The notes below the pieces were generated by a model. The model ran no database searches. It was not told where the DNA came from and saw nothing but the letters and a program-made list of their open reading frames with translations. The position numbers were made by a program, and so were the translations under genes. From positions 1-59,315 of the forward strand of contig PDHQ01000217.1 in NCBI GenBank assembly GCA_003339415.1: 59,315 nucleotides of DNA, read 5' to 3'. The DNA comes from Ophiocordyceps camponoti-saundersi (nom. inval.). Lineage: Eukaryota > Ascomycota > Sordariomycetes > Hypocreales > Ophiocordycipitaceae. Every line of letters starts with the position of its first letter. Within the stretch, counting starts at the first letter, position 1. Below, in pieces: positions 1-9,180 of this stretch.

Positions 1-679
1 AAGGTATAGTATATTATCTAATAAAATAGAAGGGATACCCTTCTAAAGAAAATACCTAGGAACCTGCTAAGCACCTAACTAAGGCACCTAAACTTATTAA
101 AAAATTTAATAAAAATAAAGAAAAACACCTTTAATAAGAAGTTTTTAAGATTAAAAACCTTAGAAAGGGGAATATTACGAATAATATAATAATAGGAACC
201 CTACATAAAATTTAATTAATTATTTTTACCTTATTAAGTTTTTTCGAAATACTCTTTCTTTTCTTATAAGAATAAAAATAACTAATTAACTAACTAACTA
301 TTATTTATACCCTATATTATTCTTCTATAGTAAAGTTTATAAGGTTATAAACTATAGAAAGGGGAACGTATAATAATCTAAGATATAAATACTAGTTAAA
401 AGAAACTATCTTATTATATAAGCAGTATTTATTATATAAACGGCTTAATAATATAATTTATATAATAAAGTAAAAATACTAGTATCTAGTATTTAAGTTA
501 CGGCTAAACCTCGGAAGGTTAAATACCGGATAATAAGATAAGATAATAAAGATAAGAATAACGAATAAAATTCCTAGGATAAGAAGAATAGTTAGAGACG
601 GTTAAGAACGGAAAGAAATATTAGTTATTATAAATAAAGAATTATCTATTATAATTTATTATTAACCTAGAAACTAATA

Positions 680-901
680 GAAGGAAATAGAATAAGATAA
701 AGCTATTCTATTCGCTAAGGAATATAGTAGATTTAAAATTAAAGGTTGATTTTAAAGTAAAAGAATATAATAGAAGCAAATAGAATAAGATAAAGCTATT
801 CTATTCGCTAAGGAATATAGTAGATTTAAAATCAAAGGTTAATTTTAAAGTAAAAGAATACGATAGAAGCAAATAGAATAAGATAAAGCTATTCTATTCG
901 T
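680..901. repeat. 93-bp tandem repeat, about 2.4 copies
   Basis: The string aataagataaagctattct recurs at 691, 784 and 877, a constant 93-bp period. Copies one and two are almost identical over the full unit and the third is cut short after about 30 bases. Differences between copies are mostly C/T or G/A, as expected if RIP acted after duplication. The unit has no coding potential. Confidence 0.8.
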
Positions 902-1289
902 TAGTATATTTATAATATAAAGCTTTTACGGTATTCTATAGCTTTCTAGCTAGCTTATATAATTAGATAGTTTCTTAGAGAAGGAAAACTATAAAAGGAA
1001 GGCTTCCTTCCCTCGAAGGGTCTTTCCTTTCCTTCTTCTCTAAGCTTTTAATCTAAATAATTTACACCTTAAAAGCCTACTCTCTATAACCTTCCCCTGC
1101 CTTATAAGATATTCCTATTTAGGAAGTTCTTACTTATTTATACTTTATAAATTTCCTATTCCGGCTACCTACTGCTTAGTTAAAGTAAGTAAAGCCCCTT
1201 ACCTTCTTATTACCCTTTTTCTCTTTACTTTTAGAAGCTTAGATTAAGGGCTACGGGTAAGATTAGGTAATTACGGGTACAATCCGTAA

Positions 1290-1510
1290 TATTATCGGAC
1301 TTTATTTTATCTTTTAGGTTCGTAAGGAAGGTATTAAAATCCTCCTTCTTACTTAAAAACTTACCTACCTCCTTATAGTAAACTTTCGCAGAGTTAGAAT
1401 AGGAGGGGTTTAGCTATCCTACCGGGGCTACTAGCGTAAAGGTATCCTAAGCGGCCTTCCTAATTAGGATAAACGTCTCTTTATTTATACTAAATATAAT
1501 CGATACTTCT
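1290..1510 (-). pseudogene. Unidentified RIP-damaged coding relic
   Basis: Read on the minus strand, this stretch gives a protein-like run with mixed charged and hydrophobic residues, for example KEVGKFLSKKEDFNTFL, with nearby stops of the TAA/TAG kind that RIP creates from CAA/CAG. I do not recognise the family. It could be part of a transposon protein or a captured host gene. There is no intact frame. Confidence 0.25.
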
Positions 1511-2379
1511 CGATAAGTTTTTTCTATATTTAAGTTTTAGTTTTTCTAAATTAACTAACTTTAAAGTTTTATAACTTACGCTTATAGTTATACTATTTCC
1601 GCACGCTACTCTTACGGTATAATCGTACTAGTAGTATTTTAGGAAAAGGTAGCTATTATTATAATTTAGTTTTCGCCGATATCCTATTCTATTATAAGGT
1701 TAAGCGTCTCTAAAGCGAGTCTCCTTAATCGCCTAAGAGTTTATTTAGGGGCTTTAGATATATATCTTAAAGTTAGTTATAGTCTAAGTTATATATAAGT
1801 TCTTTTCTATTTTATACGGGGACGTGAAAATAGGGTACGGGTTTCTTAATCGCTTATTAGCGAATTTAAGCTTAGAATAATATTATAGCTATAAAATACG
1901 TTAAATAAATAATAATATTAGCACTATAAATAAAAATTCTAAGCTAAGGAGAAAGGAAAAAAAAGAGGAAAAACTCTCGTAGGCGAAATCTTAGTAAAAT
2001 ATATAAAGGCACGTGCTAGTAGAGATAGGAGAGGGTATAAGGAAATCTTAGTAAAAGGTTAACTCTATTTCCGGGTAATTTCCTACTAAGGTTTTCTTAG
2101 GGATTTTACGATAAGGTTTCCGAGGTTACGTAACTATAGTTAGAAACCCTTAAAAATCACCGTAAAATATCTAAGGGAAATCTTTATAAAATTCTCGGAA
2201 ATTACCGTAAAATATTTAAGGGAAATCCTTATAAGAGCTAGCGCGTAATATTAAGTTCCTTCGTAAAAGGGAAAAGTAGCAGTAATAGGATTATTTTCTA
2301 ATAACGGTATTAATTAATCCCTCCCTTTAAAGCGTTACTATAAGATAATTTTCCTACTTTCGAATTCTACTGCTATTAA

Positions 2380-3170
2380 GGCTTCTTACTAGGAAGCTAT
2401 CGTATACTTAATCGGCGTATACTATTATTTATCTCCTATTTTTCTTTTAAAATCGGCTTAAGGTTTTTATTTAGCTTTATAATCGTTTTTTTAGCTTTTT
2501 TCTTCTTAGTAGCGGTTTCCGGGCCCTAGTAGTAGATAGGGCTTTTCCGATTATATAAAAAATACCCTTAGAATATAAATTCTAACGATTCTTTTTATCG
2601 CTTACGAATATAGCTTTAAAGAAACCTCTTATCGGGTTTTCGCTATACGCGATAGCCTCCTCGATAGTATAGTAAAATAATAAACGTTTTATCTAACTAA
2701 ATAACCTTCTTTTAATTATTAAGGGTCTAATCTACGTATACGAGGCACTAAGCTAGCCGTTCCTACCTTATCTTCTTCGTTAGGCCGAGCTTCCTTATTA
2801 GCTTTATCTTACTAAAGCTTACCTTTCGAAAAACTCGCTATATAGTAGTTATAAAAACGTCGATACCTTTAGCTTTAAAATTCGTAGCGATATCTACGTA
2901 ATTCCGTTCCCTACCGTAGCGATTACGCCGGACCTTCGTAATAACGCTATCGCGGATTTCTTCCTACTTCGAGGGACGCTTAGAACGAGGGCTATCTTTA
3001 ATAAATTTATTAAGAAGAATAAGGGGGCGTTAATTAGGCTAAAAGCCTCGTTTAAGGGCTCTCGAATAAATACTATTAATTATACGAGGAGGGATTCCTA
3101 TAAAGCTTTAGATAGTAGTAGCCGAGAGGCCTTATACCTTAAGTATAATAATAAGAGCCCGGGTCGCGAT
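2380..3170 (-). pseudogene. Tc1/mariner-type transposase relic (RIPed)
   Basis: Minus-strand translation with RIP-type stops shows, in order, pieces matching a fungal Tc1/mariner (DDE_3) transposase. First is an N-terminal helix-turn-helix region (GLSATTI, then INSIYSRALKRGF). Then come a linker with RSKRPSKQEEIRDSV and VRRNRYGRERNYVDIA, a segment with KGIDVFITTI, and one with KLGLTKKIR. Downstream, around 2550-2750, damaged text fits the DDE catalytic core. Stops and substitutions are those expected from C-to-T and G-to-A change. I found no intact frame and could not define terminal inverted repeats, so element limits are approximate. The family rests on remembered protein patterns, not a search. 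Confidence 0.6.
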
Positions 3171-3340
3171 ATCCCTCTTCTGCCTTATTTTAACCCTCTT
3201 TTTCGGGCTCTCTAGCCTCTTTTTAGCCCTCTCTTTAACCCTCTCTTTAACCCTCTTTTTAACCCTCTTTTTCCTCTTCTTTAGGTATAAATAACTAGCC
3301 CCCTTAGGCACGAAGGGACCAAAAAGGGGATAAGCGGTGT

Positions 3341-4139
3341 GCCGAATAGGCTACGTAGTGCAGAAGTACCCCCCCCTGCAAATTTCTATGCATATTTACT
3401 TTTTTCCGATAGGGGTCATTTCCAGCCTGGCCTTGAGTTTTGCACGCGGCCTCCGTACTGTACTATTACTTGCAACTACGGACAGAGCATAACTACCTAG
3501 GTAGGTAGGTAGGTGGACATTCCGACGACAACGCCTTGTGTTTTACTCCGTAAAGACAACCGTAGATAAAGCTTACCTTATACTCTGTAAATCCGTACTT
3601 CACAGACGAGACACTGGTCATCGAAGAATTGATTCCTAACGTGGTTAATAAACGACAAATTATGCTATATTCGAAACCACGTCCGGCATGTTATTTACTC
3701 TATCTTTTCACTCGAGTATCTTCACGGTTAAAGTCATTATTCTCATCAATTACCGAAGCTTTGACATCCTCAACATCTCAAACCGGCTGCCTCCCACATC
3801 TAATCTATGTACATGTTGCCGTCGTATGTATGTTCATACTTGACAAGGCTCTCACAGATTCATGACTCGAAGCACATCACACATCTCAACAAGACAAGTC
3901 CTTCCACCATGTCGTCATCGTGAAACTCATCAGGACAATGTCTCTTCGTAAATCATGATCCCGCTCCCGGCACAAATCCCGACCAAAAACCATCAGAAAT
4001 CTCAGCAAGCAACAGCGCCGGCTCTATGTTCCCTTCTTCTTCTTGTTCTCCTCCTCCCAAGCTATCGCCACCAACCGGCAAGTCCGCAACCAACACACCA
4101 TCTTCACCACCACCATCGAAAGCAGATCCCTCGCCATCC
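3341..4139. other. Intergenic transition beside the RIP block
   Basis: Base composition becomes ordinary here, with CA and TG frequent again. It contains a short CCTAGG(TAGG)n palindromic motif near 3498-3515. Short frames such as the 78-codon one at 3629-3865 lack recognisable protein character. The Ser/Pro-rich frames from 3955 onward are complements of the Clr5 relic and its flank. No gene is supported. Confidence 0.6.
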
Positions 4140-5010
4140 CCCCCTCCTCAACCCCCCTCCTCACCCCGCACCCGCTTCACAACATCCCCAGCCAGAACGT
4201 CCAGCGCCCTCTCCCTCCCCCTCCAAAGCTCCCCATCAGCCCCCGCCAAAACGTCCCTAACAGTCGCCGACCCCTCAACCCAAGATTGGTCCAGCTACTC
4301 TCACAGCAGCGCGCTCGCGTCCAACATACATATGTACATACAAGTGGAAGCTGACCGCCGGCAAAGCTTAACGCGGATAAGACGCGACTTGGCCGCTTCC
4401 CAATCTTGAGCCCCGGCTTGGGCCTTCCTGGTGAGGCCCGCTTCGTGACAGATGCGCTGGAAGCGTGCGCTGAGAGCACGGTATGAGGGGATGTCGAGTT
4501 CTACCTTCTCGCGCGCGTCGTCTGAACCTCTTTCCCACGACGCTCACGCTCATACTCGACACCCGAGACGACATGCCGCGATTCCTCGATCGCTATCCCT
4601 ATTCCCGTCAGGAGCCCTGACAAGCCAACCGTTCCGTATCCGTAGACGAGATAGCTCCCGCGCCTTGATGACAAACCCCGTCCTCATCAAGGACGCGTAG
4701 CATGTCCCGCTGGCCGAGATTCTTCGCCCACAGCTCGCCGACGCGTGGAACAAGCCGGCCTTTTTACTTGCGGGGAAAATCCCAGCGACGATGATGCAGC
4801 TGGAAAGCTCGGCTGCTGATTGTCTCATCGTATTACTTCCCTTGCTGTGATGGGGGAGAAAAAGGCGGCTTTCTGGACCGAGGCTCTCTCTCACCTCGGA
4901 GCGAACCGGTGTGTGTTCTCCATGTAAGCCACGATGTCCTCAAGAGACCGATCGTCCTCGATGTAAAGTCGGTGACAAGTTTGCCGGTGAGGACCACAGT
5001 CGCATACCAT
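4140..5010 (-). pseudogene. Clr5-domain protein, pseudogene
   Basis: Minus-strand reading in shifting frames gives a collinear fungal Clr5-domain protein. RLYIEDDRSLEDIVAYMENT (about 4910-4980) is the heart of the Clr5 domain. It is followed by a likely intron with a GTGAGA donor at 4894. Then SSRAFQLHHRRWDFPRK (about 4766-4825) runs into a TAA stop at 4764-4766, where such proteins usually have Gln. RVGELWAKNLGQRDMLRVLD, GFVIKARELSRLRI and SYRALSARFQRICHEAG follow in other frames. A C-terminal ALDVLAGDVVKRVR lies near 4150. At least three frameshifts (one in a GGGG run near 4690) plus the stop make it non-functional. Clr5-domain proteins are fungal and largely uncharacterised. The domain name comes from pattern memory. 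Confidence 0.6.
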
Positions 5011-5420
5011 GGCGCACGCCTCTCACCTCCGTCCTCATCCTCTTTCACCTGTCCCCTGTGACTGGCGGGCAGTCCTGCAGAAGACAGTCTCAGACGCGTC
5101 TTGTGTATTTGCATCCGTATATGTGTGAGTGCCCGTGTGTGCGTACATGTCTTAGAGACGGCTTACGTATAGCAGAGCTTGAGTGAGGTAAGATCGGCAA
5201 AGCAGCAGGATTCCCCAGACTCGGACCTCGGCTGATGGCCTGACACGATCCACGCCACAGACATCCAACACACACCACCACCCACAACAGTGCACCTGTC
5301 CATACGTTATACGGCTGAATGAGTATAAGAAGCGTCTCCCTCTCTCCTCACGAATCCTCCCCACGAATTCCTCCATCCCCAGTCAAACAAAAGCCCACCG
5401 CAAGAAACAAGACCTCGAAA

Positions 5421-6335
5421 ATGTCAACCCCAACCCTCCCCGAAAGCTACAACACCTTCACCCTCCCACACCTCCTCTTCTCCCACCACCCACCAACCTC
5501 GCACAGCGTAACAAGCACGATAATCATCTCCCTCCACCGACCACAATCCCGCAACGCCTTCAACGCGGCCCTAGCCGAATCCCTAATCAAAGCCTTCACC
5601 CAGCTCTCCAACGACCCCCGCGTGCGCGCCATCGTCCTCACCTCATCCGACACGAGCAACCGGTATTTCTGCGTCGGCATGGACTTCAAAGACGCAAGGT
5701 CGTTGCACGAGGATGAGAAGGCGGAGGATCATCGCGATCTAGGAGGACGCGTCTCCCTCGCCATTTACAACTGCGCGAAACCAGTCGTGGCGGCTATCAA
5801 CGGCTCAGCCGTCGGCGTCGGCATCACCATGACGTTACCGGCCAACGTCAGGGTCGTGAGTCGAGACGCCTCCGTAGGGTTCGTCTTCTCCCGCCGTGGC
5901 ATCATCCTCGAGGCTTGCAGCAGTTATTTCCTCCCGAGACTCGTAGGCACTTCCAAGGCCGTCCATCTGGCCTCCACGGGAGCCGTCTACCCTGCTTCGC
6001 ATCGCCTCCTCGCAGACCTCTTCTCCGAGATCGTCGCCCCGGATCAGGTCCTCCCCACCGCCCTGGCCATCGCCGACGACTTGGCCGCCAATGCTAGCCT
6101 CCTCACCATGCGTCTGAACAAGGATTTGCTCTACCGCACCCCTGCCTCGCCCGAAGAGGCCCATCTTCTCGAGAGCAGACTCTTGCACCCCCTCTTCCGC
6201 GGTCCGGACTTTCAGGAGGGTGTCACCAGCTTCCTGCAAAAGAGAAAGCCAGACTTCCAGGCTACCATGGACGACGCTCCCCCGTCCTATCCTTGGTGGA
6301 CACCTGTGGACGTCAGAGCAAAGCCCAAGCTCTAG
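5421..6335 (+). CDS. Enoyl-CoA hydratase/isomerase (crotonase) family protein
   Basis: An intronless protein of 304 residues if translation starts at the ATG at 5421 (MSTPTLPES). An in-frame ATG at 5319 would add 34 residues that look like leader sequence. The crotonase fold is clear: an N-terminal strand then RPQSRNAFNAALAESL, the oxyanion-hole segment GSAVGVGITMTLPANV, and GIILEACSSYFLPRLVG carrying one acidic residue at a catalytic position. The first Glu of classical hydratases (position 144 of rat hydratase) is replaced here, which fits a delta3,delta2-enoyl-CoA isomerase or a carnitine-racemase-like member better than a true hydratase. It ends in Pro-Lys-Leu, a possible weak peroxisomal PTS1 signal, so a role in peroxisomal oxidation of unsaturated fatty acids is likely but inferred. 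Length is normal for the family. Confidence 0.88.
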   Translation: MSTPTLPESYNTFTLPHLLFSHHPPTSHSVTSTIIISLHRPQSRNAFNAALAESLIKAFTQLSNDPRVRAIVLTSSDTSNRYFCVGMDFKDARSLHEDEKAEDHRDLGGRVSLAIYNCAKPVVAAINGSAVGVGITMTLPANVRVVSRDASVGFVFSRRGIILEACSSYFLPRLVGTSKAVHLASTGAVYPASHRLLADLFSEIVAPDQVLPTALAIADDLAANASLLTMRLNKDLLYRTPASPEEAHLLESRLLHPLFRGPDFQEGVTSFLQKRKPDFQATMDDAPPSYPWWTPVDVRAKPKL

Positions 6336-7032
6336 ATCGAAGCCACACAAACTCTTTGTACATACATACGATCAACTCCCCCAACAACCTGCACAAGCCT
6401 ACGTAGCCGTTGGAAAGGTGAAACATCAGTTTAAAAACAGCGTTTGCCTTGTTTCTGCAAGCTCGGAACGCCTGAGACATATAATCAACACCCTAATCTC
6501 CACCTCGGCCCTGCTCCGTCAAGAGCAAAGATGCCAAAGCTCAACCAACGTCATGCCTCGACCACTGGCCAAACAGCCAGCCAGAACAGGAGGCCTATAT
6601 CCCTTTTCCCGCGCATGTTCCTTCACGCCACAAGAGATATGCCACGCCGAAATTTTTAAATGCTTCGGTAGGTACAAGTGCTGGCTCCTCGCGATGCTGT
6701 CGCCAATGAGTCGCCAAAGAGGCCGAACAAGCTGGAACGTGATGCAAAAGAAAAAAGTTTCCAAGAAATAGTCAGATCGCCTATTGCCGCCTTCCCCTGA
6801 ACGCCACGCGAACAAAGGAGATCGGCAGAGGAACGAGAATACAAAAGAAAGAAAAAAAAAGGGGAAGATATCCTGGGCAGTAGGCGGCGTCTCGGCCCCG
6901 ACCATAGGAGACGGGGCTGCTGCGCCTTACAAGGTGGTGGCTTGACCGAGCATGTAGTCAAGCACGGCGGCCGGCGCTCAAGGCGCATTTGAGATGCGAG
7001 GAGGAGCTGATTGCTTGGCTCGTGACGTTCAC
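6336..7032. other. Convergent 3' intergenic region
   Basis: This lies between the stop of the crotonase gene and the stop of the minus-strand orphan gene, so it should hold both 3' untranslated regions. Short overlapping frames on both strands have no recognisable protein character. A purine-rich run (about 6845-6868) is the only notable low-complexity element. Confidence 0.55.
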
Positions 7033-8469
7033 CTAGCGACGCCCGAGCTTGAGCAGCCGAGTCCTCAGCCACAGCATAAAGGCGGTCCAGACACCCATGG
7101 TGCGATGTTTCGCCGTCTTGGCCCTTCGAGCCGAGTTGAAATCAACGTCTTCGGCCCTCGGTTGGGACGCCCGTCGGAAGCGGGAGCTGTTGTGGGTACC
7201 TGCGGACTTCTCGTCGGTCTCGAAGACGCCGAGTCCGGTAGGGGCCGTCGTCCGGGGAAGGCCCGGAGAGCCGGCGCCGCTGGAATGGCTGGCTCGGCTG
7301 GTGTTGCGGAACCCCTTGGTCTGTTCGCGCTCCAGCTTCTGCACCTCCCTGTTGCTGGCGCGTTCCCGCTTTCGAATATATTTCTCCTCCTTGACCCTCT
7401 CTTTTTCTTCAAACTTGCGGCGAGCTAGTCGAACATGTTCTTTGCGAGTAACCGGATCGATGTCGCTGCGGGAGCGGAGACGGAAGCCGCCAATGTCGAG
7501 CGAGGAGCGTAAGGGGGACATGGGGCCGGCAGAAGAGGCGCGCGAAGGGGCGGCGGTGATTTGCGGCGAGGGGCCGGCGGTTCCCGACATGACGGCGGGC
7601 GCCGTCGCGGACAGAGGCGAGTCGACTGTCGAGGCTCCGGCGCTGAGCTGTAGCTCTGACCGGCTCTGGTTCGCGGAGGCGGGGGCCAGGCGTCGGGGGG
7701 AGCCCGAGCTGGGACTTTGCTGCGAGGGGTGATTCGCGTCCCAGAGAGGGCTGGGGGGCTGGCTGGCCAAGGAGGGACGGCGATGATGGTGTTGGGACGG
7801 CTGCGTGTAGGCGATGGGGCGGGGGCCGGTTGTGGAGTGAAGAGTAGAATAGGGTTCGTGATCGTCGTCATTATCCTCGGTGATTGTTGGAGAGCAATCG
7901 CGGACGATGTCGAGGGATGCGCGCGAATGGGCGTAGGCGAGAGCCGTGCCTTGGGGCGTCTGCTGAAAGGGATGGACGAAGGAGCCTCCGTTACGGCCGC
8001 TGTTGGTGGTGGCGATGGAGGCGTGAGAGGCAGCGCTTGCAGAGCGGACGTGAGAGAAGCTGTGAGCTCTGGCAGCGCCTTTGCCGGCCCCGCTCGCTGT
8101 CCCTCCACCAGTTGTGGCGGCGGCGGCAGCGGCAGCGGCAGCAACGGCGGCAGCAGCGGCAGCAGCGGTGGCGTTGGCGGCGGCAGAGCCCCCGTACTCT
8201 GAGGGCGCAAGAGAGAAACTCAGGTCGCGGGGCGATCTGGGGGTGGCGGAGGCGGAGTGGTAAGAGTAGTGATAGGGGTCGGAGAAGGACTGCTGATGAC
8301 GCGACGAGGGCTGATGGTCCCAGTCACGATCGAGATCGAGCGAGTCGCGATCCGAATGCGAATGGAGCTTCTTGAGAAGAGGTTTGACGACCATGCGATT
8401 CCGCGGCTTGGTGATCTTGACGCCACTGCGCTGGTCGACGGCGGCGGAACCCATCTTTAGTGAGGCCAT
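7033..8469 (-). CDS. Low-complexity basic/Ser-rich protein of unknown function
   Basis: A single 478-codon exon on the minus strand. I do not recognise the family. The N-terminus (MGSAAVDQRSGVKITKPRNR) is basic and compact. It is followed by Ser/Pro-rich disorder and an alanine run of about 25 residues broken by Asn, Thr and Val (near residues 95-120) coded by a GCN repeat. Residues about 340-400 are a highly charged helix (ARRKFEEKERVKEEKYIRKR) likely to form a coiled coil. The last 21 residues are hydrophobic/basic (MGVWTAFMLWLRTRLLKLGR) and could be an amphipathic membrane-binding helix or tail anchor. A non-repetitive N-terminus and a structured C-terminal third suggest a real gene. The start could also be the Met at residue 6. 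Confidence 0.7.
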   Translation of the reverse strand: MASLKMGSAAVDQRSGVKITKPRNRMVVKPLLKKLHSHSDRDSLDLDRDWDHQPSSRHQQSFSDPYHYSYHSASATPRSPRDLSFSLAPSEYGGSAAANATAAAAAAAVAAAAAAAAATTGGGTASGAGKGAARAHSFSHVRSASAASHASIATTNSGRNGGSFVHPFQQTPQGTALAYAHSRASLDIVRDCSPTITEDNDDDHEPYSTLHSTTGPRPIAYTQPSQHHHRRPSLASQPPSPLWDANHPSQQSPSSGSPRRLAPASANQSRSELQLSAGASTVDSPLSATAPAVMSGTAGPSPQITAAPSRASSAGPMSPLRSSLDIGGFRLRSRSDIDPVTRKEHVRLARRKFEEKERVKEEKYIRKRERASNREVQKLEREQTKGFRNTSRASHSSGAGSPGLPRTTAPTGLGVFETDEKSAGTHNSSRFRRASQPRAEDVDFNSARRAKTAKHRTMGVWTAFMLWLRTRLLKLGRR

Positions 8470-8678
8470 GGTGGTAGTTTAGGGGGGAAGAGAGGGGAGA
8501 AGCGGTATTTAGAAGAGAAGAAAGGGGTATCCAAGTGTTGTCCGACGAGAGCTGATGTTGGACGTTGCATCAAAACTCAGGTTCACAGATGTCGGCACAG
8601 CCAATGAATGGATTCAAGCCATGACGCGGGTTCGTGTGATGCTGCTGAGCTGTTGTGGCGTATACTTTTCCTCTTTTC

Positions 8679-8724
<46 letters not shown>

Positions 8725-9145
8725 ACTCACTCTCTCTCTCTGTTCTCTCCAGATCTGGTGAGCCCCCTTTTCCCCCTCGCTAGCAGAGTGGCACGAAGAT
8801 GGAGGAGGTGAAGAGGCGAGGCATTGGCGCGGAAGGGCGCAGCAAAGGCAAACAAAGCTGACGACGATATGAGCGGCCAAAGTACCCAAAAATAAAGTAA
8901 CAGGTAAAGAGGAGGGCGACGGAAGAAGTGTGGGTGATGAGCAGCCAAGGAAAAAAACCCAAGCTGAGGTGAGGGGAGAGGGAGGGGGGAGGACGCGGAG
9001 GAGAGGACAAGCTTGCCCGGGGGAGGAGGGGGAGTAGGGGAGGGGAGAGGTGAAGAGGAGGTCGTCTTTCAGCTTTGTATGTACATGTATGCAGTACAAT
9101 GTGGTTGGGACCGTCCCTCTTTGTGCAAGTGAAGAGGGAGGGGGG

Positions 9146-9180
<35 letters not shown>

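Larger units (their letters stand above)
1..3340. mobile_element. RIP-degraded transposon-derived block
   Basis: The block is AT-rich with TA steps everywhere, almost no CA or TG dinucleotides, and CG still common. That is the footprint of repeat-induced point mutation (CpA to TpA on both strands) on old repeats. No open reading frame of note survives. It contains a Tc1/mariner transposase relic at its right side and a 93-bp tandem repeat near its left side. The rest, roughly 1-680 and 900-2300, I could not assign to a family. Normal composition returns abruptly at about 3335-3365. The block runs off the left edge, so its full size is unknown. Confidence 0.85.

Noticed and set aside
3629..3865. 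78-codon frame next to the RIP block
   Set aside because: No upstream promoter-like context, no recognisable domain, and composition typical of random frames.
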